IMG/VR virus record: IMGVR_UViG_3300047372_000321
Coordinates: 1-37,001 of that record
Strand: one strand, 5' to 3'
Origin: a virus
Length of the DNA: 37,001 bases
In this document: positions 12,406 to 19,272 of the stretch, in pieces
Layout: each line of letters opens with the position of its first letter
Position numbering within the stretch: position 1 is the first letter of the stretch
Made by a program: the position numbers and the translations under genes
Notes under the pieces: generated by a model
What the model saw: only the letters and a program-made list of their open reading frames with translations
The model's database searches: none
Told to the model about the DNA's origin: nothing

Positions 12406-12924
12406 TTAGAAATCTTGAAAAATTTCAATAAGTTTAGGTAACTCTTGTGGTTTGTGTCCCCATAGATCTGTTGACACATTAATAATCCTTTTTTTAGGAT
12501 CTGATTTGAATTGTTTAGCTGGATAACCAATGAAAGAATACCATTTCTTTCTTTTACCTGGCCATGCTGCTAATGGATAGTAGGATAGAGCTGTTTTATT
12601 TTTTGCATCTTCTTCGATACACTTTATGATTTTACAACCAGGTCTTAGCATATTCTTATTATCTAATAATTCTAAAGCTTGGTCATGTTCTCCTAAACAG
12701 AATAAGATTTTACCATTTAATCTTAACATTGCATCTTGTCCAGTTTTAGGGTCATGTGCAAAATTACCTAAATGATAAACTGTATCATTTTTTGTAACTG
12801 TTTCATTCCAAAGTGAAACTAATTTATCTGTCATCTCATCGACACTTTCAAAGTCTCGATTATATTTTTTGATAGCTGTCGGTCTACCTAATTGTAGATT
12901 TGATGTTACGAATATTTTACCCAT
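12406..12924 (-). CDS. Metallophosphoesterase-fold protein with degenerate active site
   Basis: 172 residues following the calcineurin-like phosphoesterase layout of small phage enzymes: an N-terminal strand, FESVDEMTDKLVSLWNETVT, DTVYHLGNFAHD, LRLNGKILFCLGEHD and an ALSYYPL strand. The metal-binding residues are mostly changed. The expected TSDTHFGH is TSNLQLGR (Asp to Asn9, His to Gln11), GDF is GNF (Asn54), GNHD is GEHD (Glu79) and SHYP is SYYP. Only His80 and Asp81 of that last motif remain. It is probably a pseudoenzyme with a binding role, or a hydrolase with altered chemistry. Its stop-start overlap with the gene upstream suggests co-translation. Confidence 0.7.
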   Translation of the reverse strand: MGKIFVTSNLQLGRPTAIKKYNRDFESVDEMTDKLVSLWNETVTKNDTVYHLGNFAHDPKTGQDAMLRLNGKILFCLGEHDQALELLDNKNMLRPGCKIIKCIEEDAKNKTALSYYPLAAWPGKRKKWYSFIGYPAKQFKSDPKKRIINVSTDLWGHKPQELPKLIEIFQDF

Positions 12925-13466
12925 TAGGCTACTATAAATTTTATATTGTAATTATCCCAAAGCTCGTTACAAACTGCCTGTTCGTTTACACCACCCTGTG
13001 CATTTTGAATTCTCTTATCATCTGATATATCTACAAAAAGATAGAGTACAAAATCATAATGAGTTGCATAAATTAAAGACTGTCCAATACCAGCTCTAAG
13101 GTCTGAACCTCTTTTTCCTTTCTTGAATTCAATAGCAATTTTAATACCATTCATTTCAACTACCATGTCGGGTCTATTTCTAGTACCCATAAAAAGGATA
13201 TGGCTAACTGTTGTGTTAACATCACCTTCCCATTTAACAGAAGACTTAACTATTTCTTTTGCCTTCTCTTTATCATCCTCACCTTCAGAGACTAAATAAT
13301 TTGTTAAGTCTCTAACAAGGTGTGGGTAAATAAATTGTTTGATCTGATCTTCTGACTTTTTCTTATAGTTCAGTGTTCCGAATATATCTTCATGTGTGAT
13401 AGACTCAGAAATAAGATCTAAAAATTCTACTCTCTTCGAGGATTTACTTGCTTGTTTCATTTGCAA
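12924..13466 (-). CDS. PD-(D/E)XK nuclease-fold protein
   Basis: 180 residues. RPDMVVEMNGIKIAIEFKKG provides Asp100 and the E113-F-K115 motif, the pattern of PD-(D/E)XK nucleases, followed by helices and a strand (HYDFVLYLFVDI). The N-terminal 90 residues are helical. It overlaps the coiled-coil gene upstream by 23 bases and meets the phosphoesterase-like gene in a one-base overlap. It may degrade host DNA, resolve recombination intermediates or be a regulatory nuclease. Either Met1 or Met3 could be the start. Confidence 0.65.
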   Translation of the reverse strand: MQMKQASKSSKRVEFLDLISESITHEDIFGTLNYKKKSEDQIKQFIYPHLVRDLTNYLVSEGEDDKEKAKEIVKSSVKWEGDVNTTVSHILFMGTRNRPDMVVEMNGIKIAIEFKKGKRGSDLRAGIGQSLIYATHYDFVLYLFVDISDDKRIQNAQGGVNEQAVCNELWDNYNIKFIVA

Positions 13467-13953
13467 CTGGTTCTACTTCCGCTTCTACCTCTTCAGCACC
13501 TTGAATTTGAGTTTCTAATTCAGCTAATTCTTTATGTAAATCAGCTATTTCTTTATTCATAGTTGCTAATTCGGTCATAGCTATAGATACAGTTTCTCCT
13601 ACATGTGTTAACATAGTAATGAATTTTCTTGCGCTTTCAATACCAGTGCCTTCTACATTTAGTAGTGCTTGATAAAGAGCGTTTAGTTCATGTCCTCTTA
13701 GACTGATGATAGTATCTTCGCTATCGGATTTTAATAATTCTTTATTTTGCAATTTAAGTTGGTCATATAAAGTAACAACTACTGCTGCGTTATTAGTTTT
13801 CCAGGTATAACCTTTATTAAGGTGTTCCATTAAGGTTTTAACCATTTTTCTGTCATCAAACTTGATTTCAAATGTTTTCTCAGCTGCAGAAATCTGCATT
13901 TGGTCAACCTTTTTGGTTAATTCTTCTTTTTGTTTTGTTAGCGTTTTGCTCAT
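13444..13953 (-). CDS. Coiled-coil protein, hypothetical
   Basis: 169 residues, mostly helical. An N-terminal coiled coil (about 3-25), a central domain (DDRKMVKTLMEHLNKGYTW), and a C-terminal coiled coil (about 128-152) with an acidic tail. No known family recognised. It overlaps the PD-(D/E)XK gene by 23 bases, so the two may work together. Upstream is an AT-rich stretch with AATATATAAATTAG (13971-13985), similar to but weaker than the late-type elements. Confidence 0.6.
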   Translation of the reverse strand: MSKTLTKQKEELTKKVDQMQISAAEKTFEIKFDDRKMVKTLMEHLNKGYTWKTNNAAVVVTLYDQLKLQNKELLKSDSEDTIISLRGHELNALYQALLNVEGTGIESARKFITMLTHVGETVSIAMTELATMNKEIADLHKELAELETQIQGAEEVEAEVEPVANETSK

Positions 13954-13990
13954 TTTAATAAAAATTTAATCTAATTTATATATTGTTCTT

Positions 13991-14464
13991 TTAAAAGTCA
14001 TCATTTCTGACTCGTAAATCGAAGTCTTTAAAGTTTTTAAACTGGTCATCATCAGTATTCATCCTTCTAACGATAGAGTCATTTAGATCGTTTCTATATT
14101 CTAACCTTTCAACTCTAGAGATTCTAGGTGGATCTAAATATATTACCATACATTGGTCTCTATACTCTTTTGGTAAAACATCTAAGCCGTCTTTTGACAT
14201 TATCATTACATCGGCAAGATCGAAATCTTTCTTTGTTTGACCATAATACCAACCATTGAATTCCATATACTCTACGAAGTCTCCACAAGAAATCATATCT
14301 TCAAATTCTTGTTTATCAACAAAGTGATAGTCTTTATGATTCACTTCATTCTCTCTAGGAGGTCTAGTAGTGTGGCTAACACCGCTTACAAATCCTTTCT
14401 TAGCTAGTCTATTCTTTAAAAAATCTTTGCCTGCGGCTGCTTTACCTACTAGTATTAACTTCAT
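13991..14464 (-). CDS. gmk: Guanylate kinase-like nucleoside monophosphate kinase
   Basis: 157 residues: P-loop GKAAAGKD (7-14), then VSHTTRPPRENEVNHKDYHF, the guanylate-kinase GMP-binding region (Ser-His-Thr-Thr-Arg-x-x-Arg, with the downstream NxxDY), EYMEFNGWYYGQ and a C-terminal lid (ERLEYRND). It is shorter than cellular Gmk (about 200 residues), with a reduced lid and C-terminus. It would phosphorylate (d)GMP to (d)GDP for phage DNA synthesis. It sits in a run of minus-strand genes with two small membrane proteins upstream. Confidence 0.85.
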   Translation of the reverse strand: MKLILVGKAAAGKDFLKNRLAKKGFVSGVSHTTRPPRENEVNHKDYHFVDKQEFEDMISCGDFVEYMEFNGWYYGQTKKDFDLADVMIMSKDGLDVLPKEYRDQCMVIYLDPPRISRVERLEYRNDLNDSIVRRMNTDDDQFKNFKDFDLRVRNDDF

Positions 14465-14469
14465 AGTTC

Positions 14470-14718
14470 TTATACTGATTCTTTAGTTTTTGTTTTATTC
14501 TTCTTAGTTCTTTTTCTTTTCTCAGGAACTGTACTAGGAGTCCTACTAAAATTACCCATGCCGTCGTAATCCATATTATCAGGCTGGCCATGTCTAGCAT
14601 AGTAATCTGGATAGTTCTCTTCTCTATTTCTTTTAGAATTATGAAATATATTCCAAATTAAGAAATACAAGTAAGCTGCAAAAATAATACCACCTACAAG
14701 GAACATTACCGGATTCAT
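14470..14718 (-). CDS. Small membrane protein, hypothetical
   Basis: 82 residues. One N-terminal transmembrane helix (about 4-24, VMFLVGGIIFAAYLYFLIWN) and a long basic, Tyr/Asn-rich cytoplasmic tail ending in KKNKTKTKES. It overlaps the upstream 65-aa gene by four bases (ATGA). The function is unknown. Confidence 0.6.
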   Translation of the reverse strand: MNPVMFLVGGIIFAAYLYFLIWNIFHNSKRNREENYPDYYARHGQPDNMDYDGMGNFSRTPSTVPEKRKRTKKNKTKTKESV

Positions 14719-14912
14719 AATTTTCTATTTTTACTATTGTTTTGAATTTGATTTGCAGCGATTGCAAATAGAAGAATAGTACCTGGCCAATGTGCAGAAT
14801 ATTGTGCTTCTGCAAAACTACCTGTTAAACCCAGTCCTACTGAGTAAAGCAAACAGCCGAATGCAAAGATAACTGCATACCATTCGAATAAAATATTTTT
14901 AAGCTTTTTCAT
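14715..14912 (-). CDS. Small membrane protein, hypothetical
   Basis: 65 residues with two predicted transmembrane helices (about 10-32, WYAVIFAFGCLLYSVGLGLT, and 40-55, HWPGTILLFAIAAN) and a basic C-terminus. Its start overlaps the 3' end of a 44-aa ORF by 14 bases and its stop overlaps the next membrane-protein ORF by four. Three consecutive overlapping membrane microproteins suggest a shared envelope role such as lysis or superinfection control; this is inference. Confidence 0.6.
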   Translation of the reverse strand: MKKLKNILFEWYAVIFAFGCLLYSVGLGLTGSFAEAQYSAHWPGTILLFAIAANQIQNNSKNRKL

Positions 14913-15033
14913 ATTTGTTTTTTATTGATTTAATAACTAATGAAGCTATGAGTGCCATAGCCGTGATGTTAATTGCATTAGGATGCCAATGTTCTCCACA
15001 AAATCCCATTGCATGATAGATTATTTCTGTCAT
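14899..15033 (-). CDS. 44-aa membrane microprotein
   Basis: The ORF begins MTEIIYHAMGFCGEHWHPNA and continues with one hydrophobic helix (INITAMALIASLVI) and a basic end (KSIKNKYEKA). Its ATG overlaps the stop of the flavodoxin-fold gene by three bases (ATGA), and its end overlaps the next gene by 14 bases. Coupling on both sides and the clean hydrophobic profile support it. The function is unknown. Confidence 0.55.
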   Translation of the reverse strand: MTEIIYHAMGFCGEHWHPNAINITAMALIASLVIKSIKNKYEKA

Positions 15034-15659
15034 TTTATTTTTGTTTGATGTTTCTTTAAGTCTTTTACCACGTCTTTACGAACTGTTTCTAAATACTTCT
15101 TTCTCTTTGCTGTAGAAACGAATGGCACAGACCAAAATTGTTTAGTCTTAGTCCATAAACTTGCTCTCCAACCGAAGACAAATGTAAATACTCCCATTAC
15201 TAATCTAAGTTTAGGAGAGTTCAAATAAAGCGTTCTAACGGGCAGAGCAGGTGCACCATGTGTTATATAAGTTCTTACCTTTTTGTCGTTTAGAAACGGT
15301 CTGGGATATGCATACGGACCTACCACTGGTACAAATTGATATGCATAACCTGGAGTGAGTACTTCATCGAAGAAGATCTCCATTCTTGGCGTTAATCTAA
15401 ACCACCATACTGGTGAGACAAAGTAAATACGATCTGCCCATTTAACTAGTTCTTTATACTTGTCAATTAAATCTGTTCTAGGCCTAGCAAAACTATCTCT
15501 ATATAGATCGATAACTTCAATTTCATTTAGATAGCCATCCTCTTCTAATAGAGTTTTCTTAATCGTCTTAAATATACCGTTGTAACAGAATGATTTCTCA
15601 TCTGGATGTCCAACGACTATTAAGTTCTGCATTCTTTCTTTCTTCTTACAAATTGCCAT
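15030..15659 (-). CDS. Flavodoxin-fold NAD(P)H oxidoreductase (NQO1-like)
   Basis: 209 residues. The core NLIVVGHPDEKSFCYNGIF is the NQO1-family FMN-binding N-terminus. IDLYRDSFARP, WADRIYFVSPVWWFRLTP (the PLYW-type flavin contact) and a TPGYAYQF segment follow, then YITHGAP. These enzymes reduce quinones or similar substrates with NAD(P)H. The C-terminus is basic. An internal ATG (codon 10, MQNLIVVGHP) fits the family start better. The ATG at 15659 lies one base after the preceding stop and fits the operon spacing. The phage role is unknown; redox protection is plausible. Confidence 0.8.
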   Translation of the reverse strand: MAICKKKERMQNLIVVGHPDEKSFCYNGIFKTIKKTLLEEDGYLNEIEVIDLYRDSFARPRTDLIDKYKELVKWADRIYFVSPVWWFRLTPRMEIFFDEVLTPGYAYQFVPVVGPYAYPRPFLNDKKVRTYITHGAPALPVRTLYLNSPKLRLVMGVFTFVFGWRASLWTKTKQFWSVPFVSTAKRKKYLETVRKDVVKDLKKHQTKIK

Positions 15660-15660
15660 T

Positions 15661-16089
15661 TTATTTTAATAAATTTAAGAGCCAAGAGCTCGATTGTATT
15701 TTATCTCCTAGACCATCTACCAATTCTATTCCAAGCTCTTTACAAATTTGAGCTTCTGGTATTGAGTGGTTATTCTGGTCTCCGCCGTTTGCAAACATAA
15801 ATTTACGGTGGTGTGTATTATTATTTTTAACTATATCTTCAATAGTCTTACAAACTGTTTTATCATGATCGATCGATATAAAGGCTTTATCAACTACTCT
15901 TAATGAGCTGACAATTTTTAGTCTCTCGTTTTCATCTTGGAACGCAGCAGAACCTTTCATATCCCTCTGTAGATCTGAGTTAACAATAACCCAAAGTTGG
16001 TCACCGCATTTTTTAGCATTCTCAAAATACTCAATGTGACCCTTATGGATTGGATTAAAATATCCACTAACGATTACTACTCTTTGCAT
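15661..16089 (-). CDS. Nucleotidyltransferase, cytidylyltransferase-like
   Basis: 142 residues: VVIVSGYFNPIHKGHIEYF carries the HxGH motif (HKGH, about 14-17). NSDLQRDMKG follows, and a FANGGDQN segment corresponds to the second nucleotide-binding loop. The C-terminal SSSWLLNLL resembles the ISSTxxR motif but lacks its Arg. It is a second, distinct member of the family found at 3056-3457. Pantetheine-phosphate, nicotinamide or sugar-phosphate adenylyl or cytidylyl transfer are all possible. It overlaps the 80-aa gene upstream by one base. Confidence 0.8.
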   Translation of the reverse strand: MQRVVIVSGYFNPIHKGHIEYFENAKKCGDQLWVIVNSDLQRDMKGSAAFQDENERLKIVSSLRVVDKAFISIDHDKTVCKTIEDIVKNNNTHHRKFMFANGGDQNNHSIPEAQICKELGIELVDGLGDKIQSSSWLLNLLK

Positions 16090-16331
16090 TAGGGTGTATT
16101 TTCTGGTGCGGCTTGCACTTCTAGAATTTTATTGTAAGCTATTATATCATTTTCTTTTGTCCAAGCTTTCCAGTGCTCCACGTATTTCATAGCCTCGGCT
16201 TTACCGCTGCCTGGAGTTATCCCCCATTTAATAAAACGTACTGCATCTAATACGTCTTCTAAGTGTAGTGTTTTGTAAGCCTCTTCCATGGTTTGTGGCC
16301 TATCATCATAATGTTCGTGGAGTCCCATCAT
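16089..16331 (-). CDS. Hypothetical protein (80 aa)
   Basis: A small acidic, mostly helical protein with LHLEDVLDAVRFIKWGITPG and a Trp-containing second helix. No family recognised. Its ATG overlaps the stop of the 59-aa ORF (TGATG) and its stop overlaps the nucleotidyltransferase start by one base, so all three are probably translationally coupled. Confidence 0.65.
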   Translation of the reverse strand: MMGLHEHYDDRPQTMEEAYKTLHLEDVLDAVRFIKWGITPGSGKAEAMKYVEHWKAWTKENDIIAYNKILEVQAAPENTP

Positions 16332-16507
16332 AAAAATTTAGTATATTTAGTTAATTCTTGTTTTCTTGCTTCTTCTAATCTCTTTGCATGATATTCTTTT
16401 GCATACTGCTCCATGATTTTACTCATTTGAGTGTAATGTGAAAATGCATCACTGTCGACAGCCAGATCTGGCCATTCGTTTTTATCTAGCCAATCCGCCG
16501 CGCTCAT
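16328..16507 (-). CDS. Hypothetical protein (59 aa)
   Basis: The ORF begins MSAADWLDKNEWPDLAVDSD and continues into a long charged helix (MSKIMEQYAKEYHAKRLEEA). The ATG lies inside the last 26 bases of the Nei-like glycosylase gene and the stop overlaps the next start (TGATG). That double coupling supports it. Function unknown. Confidence 0.65.
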   Translation of the reverse strand: MSAADWLDKNEWPDLAVDSDAFSHYTQMSKIMEQYAKEYHAKRLEEARKQELTKYTKFL

Positions 16508-17318
16508 ATAAATACTCTCCTAAATCGTCTCTACTTGTTGGTACATCATCCCATTTTGAATCATACCAAAACGTTCTACCATTTCTATCTTTTCTCTTTG
16601 ACATTTCGGCATTGCCATAACACAACATAAACCGCTCCTGGATAGCTTCATCTCCAAATGGATTATCCCAATCCTTAATGCTTCCGCCACCTTTAGCATA
16701 CGCTAGAAGTGGAATATCACGGCATAGATCTAGTAGTTTAGGGTATCTTGCGAATTGCATGCCTGCTGGTAAGAATGGATCTACATCACCAGCTCTATAA
16801 ATAATTTCTGCTCTTAGGTAATTACCAATACCATTAAAATATTTTTGGTCCATTAGCATTTCATAAAGCGGCTTCTTTAGTTTAGTCAAGTTAGTCATGA
16901 CTTTATCCCAAAATGCTTTATACTCTGTTGTTGGATCTGGACCTCTATTATCAGACCATGCTACACCCTGTTTCCACTTGCCAAAACGTCTGACATCTAC
17001 AAAGGACATTGTAGTACCATCAGATCTATAAAATTTTAGGTGCGAATGTTTTGGCTCTTGTCCAGAATTGGTCAGTTTAAAATGCCCGGACATGCCCATC
17101 GTGATTCTCACAGGGATGTATTGGTCTGAATGTTTATCTAAAAAGTAAAGTACCATTTCTTTACCTTTAGAAACTGCTTTAATTTTAAATGTTTCAAATG
17201 GAATATTAAGGTCCTCGCATTTATGGATTGGATTCTTCTCCACTCTCACGTAAGTTTGGTCTTCTGATACTTGATTGACGTAGTCTGCTGTAAATTTGAG
17301 TTCCGCTAACTCTGGCAT
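16482..17318 (-). CDS. Fpg/Nei-family DNA glycosylase
   Basis: 278 residues. It starts MPELAELK, giving the catalytic Pro2 and Glu3. SKGKEMVLYF carries the conserved beta-clamp Lys. ITMGMSGHF, VDVRRFGKW and the helix-two-turn-helix KYFNGIGNYLRAEIIYRA (Asn contacts DNA) follow. The C-terminal finger (CYGNAEMSKRKDRNGRTFWY) lacks the four zinc cysteines but keeps GRTFW, as in the zincless-finger (NEIL1-like) branch. The enzyme excises oxidised bases and nicks the strand by beta/delta elimination. It is complete and probably active, protecting phage DNA or acting on unusual bases. Confidence 0.9.
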   Translation of the reverse strand: MPELAELKFTADYVNQVSEDQTYVRVEKNPIHKCEDLNIPFETFKIKAVSKGKEMVLYFLDKHSDQYIPVRITMGMSGHFKLTNSGQEPKHSHLKFYRSDGTTMSFVDVRRFGKWKQGVAWSDNRGPDPTTEYKAFWDKVMTNLTKLKKPLYEMLMDQKYFNGIGNYLRAEIIYRAGDVDPFLPAGMQFARYPKLLDLCRDIPLLAYAKGGGSIKDWDNPFGDEAIQERFMLCYGNAEMSKRKDRNGRTFWYDSKWDDVPTSRDDLGEYLYERGGLAR

Positions 17319-17361
17319 AATAAACTGATTTAGTTATTATAGAGAATTAGCGGGACTTGTT

Positions 17362-17907
17362 TCAATCTTTTGGCCAAAGTACCTCTTTAATATTATCGGC
17401 TAAATTAGGCCCATGCTTGAATGCATCAATTTCCCATTTACGGTCTGGATAGTTTATCTTAGTAATATCATAGATTGTATCACCTTTCCAAACCACTGCT
17501 TTACCACCTAAAGTCTTTAACCAATTCATCTCATATTGTTGTAGATGAATTAACTCATGTGCAATCGTGCTGATTGCTGTAGATCTGCTGATTCCCGTTT
17601 TTACGAAAATAACATACTGATCGCCGTTCGTTTTAATATATGCGTCAGTTTCATAGTCACCACCAAGCGATTGAGCCTGGTCTTGATTTCTAATAATCAC
17701 CACCACATTATTAATCGACATTTTGTCTAGGCCAACTTGCACAATCGTGTCAAGGTAAGCCTTCTTATGTAGATTAAATACTGCGTTACGATTATTGAAC
17801 TCGTAGTTTTCAAATTTGCGTTCTGGACGCGAAGCTAGATAAATGATTAGAGCTATAACTAATAGAACTATTACACCTATCCAGTGTTTAGTCTTCATAT
17901 TCGCCAT
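17362..17907 (-). CDS. Membrane-anchored zinc metallopeptidase (zincin)
   Basis: 181 residues. An N-terminal signal anchor (about 9-25, WIGVIVLLVIALIIYLA) is followed by a periplasmic domain with AISTIAHELIHLQQYEM. The HExxH motif is His117, Glu118 and His121, and a WEIDAF segment about 38 residues later supplies Glu159 or Asp161 as likely third ligand. A short FVKTGISRS strand precedes the active helix. It could cleave envelope proteins or peptidoglycan-linked substrates. It is not a recognised endolysin. GGGAGG-like purines lie upstream (GGGAGG about 20 bases before the ATG). Confidence 0.75.
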   Translation of the reverse strand: MANMKTKHWIGVIVLLVIALIIYLASRPERKFENYEFNNRNAVFNLHKKAYLDTIVQVGLDKMSINNVVVIIRNQDQAQSLGGDYETDAYIKTNGDQYVIFVKTGISRSTAISTIAHELIHLQQYEMNWLKTLGGKAVVWKGDTIYDITKINYPDRKWEIDAFKHGPNLADNIKEVLWPKD

Positions 17908-17972
17908 TCCATTTTTGAGAACCTCCCGAATTGTATATATTCCAGGACTCTTCCCAATAAATGTGGTCGTTG

Positions 17973-18134
17973 TTAGAACTGATAGTCGTCGTATTCATCT
18001 AGGTCTTGTAAAGATTTAACATTTTTGAGATTTACTCTCGGTTCTTGGTTGCGTTGCTTTTTCTTTTTAAACTGCAACTTTCTCCGGCGTTCGCCGTCGT
18101 CTAGGGCCTTCTCTGGCTTGCTCGACTTTTTCAT
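17973..18134 (-). CDS. Small basic protein (53 aa), hypothetical
   Basis: The ORF begins MKKSSKPEKALDDGERRRKL, has a lysine-rich centre (FKKKKQRNQ) and an acidic end (DLDEYDDYQF). The first 25 residues are highly charged and probably disordered. No family recognised. It fills the gap between the zincin gene and the Pro-rich 83-aa ORF in the same orientation. Support is codon usage and lack of a competing ORF rather than homology. Confidence 0.5.
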   Translation of the reverse strand: MKKSSKPEKALDDGERRRKLQFKKKKQRNQEPRVNLKNVKSLQDLDEYDDYQF

Positions 18135-18153
18135 TAGAAAATTTATTTGAAAT

Positions 18154-18405
18154 TTAGTTTTCTGTAGGAGGGGTAAATTTGGTATCTTTATACTCCCAGC
18201 TATTTCCTGCTGCTGGAGTATTAAGAGTATCTGTTGAACACCAAACTGGAGGCGGTGTTATATTTGGAGTATCATAATATGGGTTAGGAGTATACATTGG
18301 ATAAGCAGGTGGGATGTAGGTATCATCTTTAAGAAGTACTACTGCTTCTTCTGCAGTAATTTGCTTTTCGTCTAATAGTCTTTGTACAATGCTTGCCTTT
18401 GTCAT
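18154..18405 (-). CDS. Pro/Tyr/Thr-rich protein (83 aa), hypothetical
   Basis: The N-terminal third is a helical SHOCT-like segment (SIVQRLLDEKQITAEEAVVL). The rest is Pro/Tyr/Thr/Asn-rich (YIPPAYPMYTPNPYYDTPNI) and probably disordered, with one Cys. Short helix plus flexible tail suggests an adaptor or a virion-bound peptide, but this is inference. The ATG lies three bases before the stop of the gene at 18409. Confidence 0.55.
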   Translation of the reverse strand: MTKASIVQRLLDEKQITAEEAVVLLKDDTYIPPAYPMYTPNPYYDTPNITPPPVWCSTDTLNTPAAGNSWEYKDTKFTPPTEN

Positions 18406-18408
18406 ATT

Positions 18409-18717
18409 TTATATATTTACTTTATGTGCATTAATAGCATTCATAATTTCAGAAATATTATCAGGGCTTAACCATCCTACTACATCGTCTTCTGCACCTG
18501 GTAGAATTTCTTTAGTAGCCCATTCATTATTATTATCTAAAATTGCAATTTCAAATGATTCATATTCTTCAATTAATTTTAAGTATAATTTAGGAGTACA
18601 GTATGCCATCTCACCACATACCACAGAGAGTCTATATCCATTTTCAAATGTATACCATCCTGCCCATCCTCTTCCGTTTGGATGTTTCTTAAATTTTAAA
18701 TCGTTAAATGTTATCAT
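18409..18717 (-). CDS. Hypothetical protein (102 aa)
   Basis: Begins MITFNDLKFKKHPNGRGWAG, with WYTFENGYRLSVVCGEMAYC, and ends in a helix (NISEIMNAINAHKVN). The open frame continues upstream through tRNA-Ser, so I start at the ATG at 18717, after the tRNA. Alpha/beta, soluble, no family recognised. It follows tRNA-Ser by 13 bases. Confidence 0.65.
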   Translation of the reverse strand: MITFNDLKFKKHPNGRGWAGWYTFENGYRLSVVCGEMAYCTPKLYLKLIEEYESFEIAILDNNNEWATKEILPGAEDDVVGWLSPDNISEIMNAINAHKVNI

Positions 18718-18730
18718 AATTTTAATTTTG

Positions 18731-18815
18731 CGGAGAAGGAGGGATTCGAACCCCCGGATCCGTGAAGATCGCCAGTTTTCAAGACTGGTGCATTCGACCA
18801 CTCTGCCACTTCTCC
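18731..18815 (-). tRNA. tRNA-Ser (anticodon TGA)
   Basis: Canonical 85-nt class II tRNA: acceptor GGAGAAG / CTTCTCC, discriminator G, D arm GGCAGAGTGGTCGAATGC, anticodon stem CCAGT / ACTGG with loop CTTGAAA (TGA, reads UCA), a long variable arm GATC-TTCACG-GATC, and T arm GGGGG-TTCGAAT-CCCTC with one G-U pair. It lies alone, 8 kb from the tRNA cluster. Confidence 0.95.
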
Positions 18816-18820
18816 TATAT

Positions 18821-18919
18821 TTACATTAAAGGTCCTGCACTACATGAATAGATAGCAGCCTTCATTCTCTGCTCTTCTAGCCATTTCATATAGGTCCAAA
18901 TTTGTTTTAATCTTTTCAT
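18821..18919 (-). CDS. 32-aa microprotein, hypothetical
   Basis: The ORF reads MKRLKQIWTYMKWLEEQRMK, then AAIYSCSAGPLM. It forms one amphipathic basic helix with a small Gly/Ser tail, and lies snugly between the KTSC gene (one base away) and tRNA-Ser. Support is position and composition only. Function unknown. Confidence 0.45.
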   Translation of the reverse strand: MKRLKQIWTYMKWLEEQRMKAAIYSCSAGPLM

Positions 18920-18920
18920 A

Positions 18921-19229
18921 TTAATTATCTAATTGATAATCATCTGGTGGCAATTGCTCCAAATAACTTACAGGTACTTTATTCCATTTAGCTTCTGTTG
19001 TACTATTCTCATCAACTAATTTATCATAATCGTATTTACCTTTAATAAATTCGTTTAGTGCTTTACCTTGACTTTCAGCATTATTAAAAGACTCGAAATC
19101 AGAACGACTAACGCCGTTATATAAGTAGCTTGCATGATTAAAATTTACAATTAGTGTTTTAGTTTTGTAATTATACTCAGCTGATGTCAGTGTAGAACTG
19201 TCGTAATGTGATGTGATGTTGGTAATCAT
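18921..19229 (-). CDS. KTSC-domain protein
   Basis: 102 residues. The first 65 follow the KTSC pattern: SSTLTSAEYNYKTKTLIVNF, then ASYLYNGVSRSDFESFNNAE with S-QGKALNEFI. This small domain is found in phage and bacterial proteins, sometimes next to DNA or RNA processing domains; its function is unclear. The C-terminal 35 residues are acidic and Pro-containing. It is directly downstream of the tape-measure-like gene but in its own short unit. Confidence 0.75.
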   Translation of the reverse strand: MITNITSHYDSSTLTSAEYNYKTKTLIVNFNHASYLYNGVSRSDFESFNNAESQGKALNEFIKGKYDYDKLVDENSTTEAKWNKVPVSYLEQLPPDDYQLDN

Positions 19230-19272
19230 AAAATGTAATTTATGACTTATATCTGATATTTAGTAAAAGTTT

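Noticed and set aside
12321-12530. Minus-strand ORF of 69 aa before the sigma gene
   Set aside because: It overlaps the phosphoesterase-like gene in another frame and runs through the promoter copy; it has no support as a gene.
18718-18801. N-terminal extension of the 102-aa gene at 18409
   Set aside because: The extension is read through tRNA-Ser. The ATG at 18717 is the sensible start.
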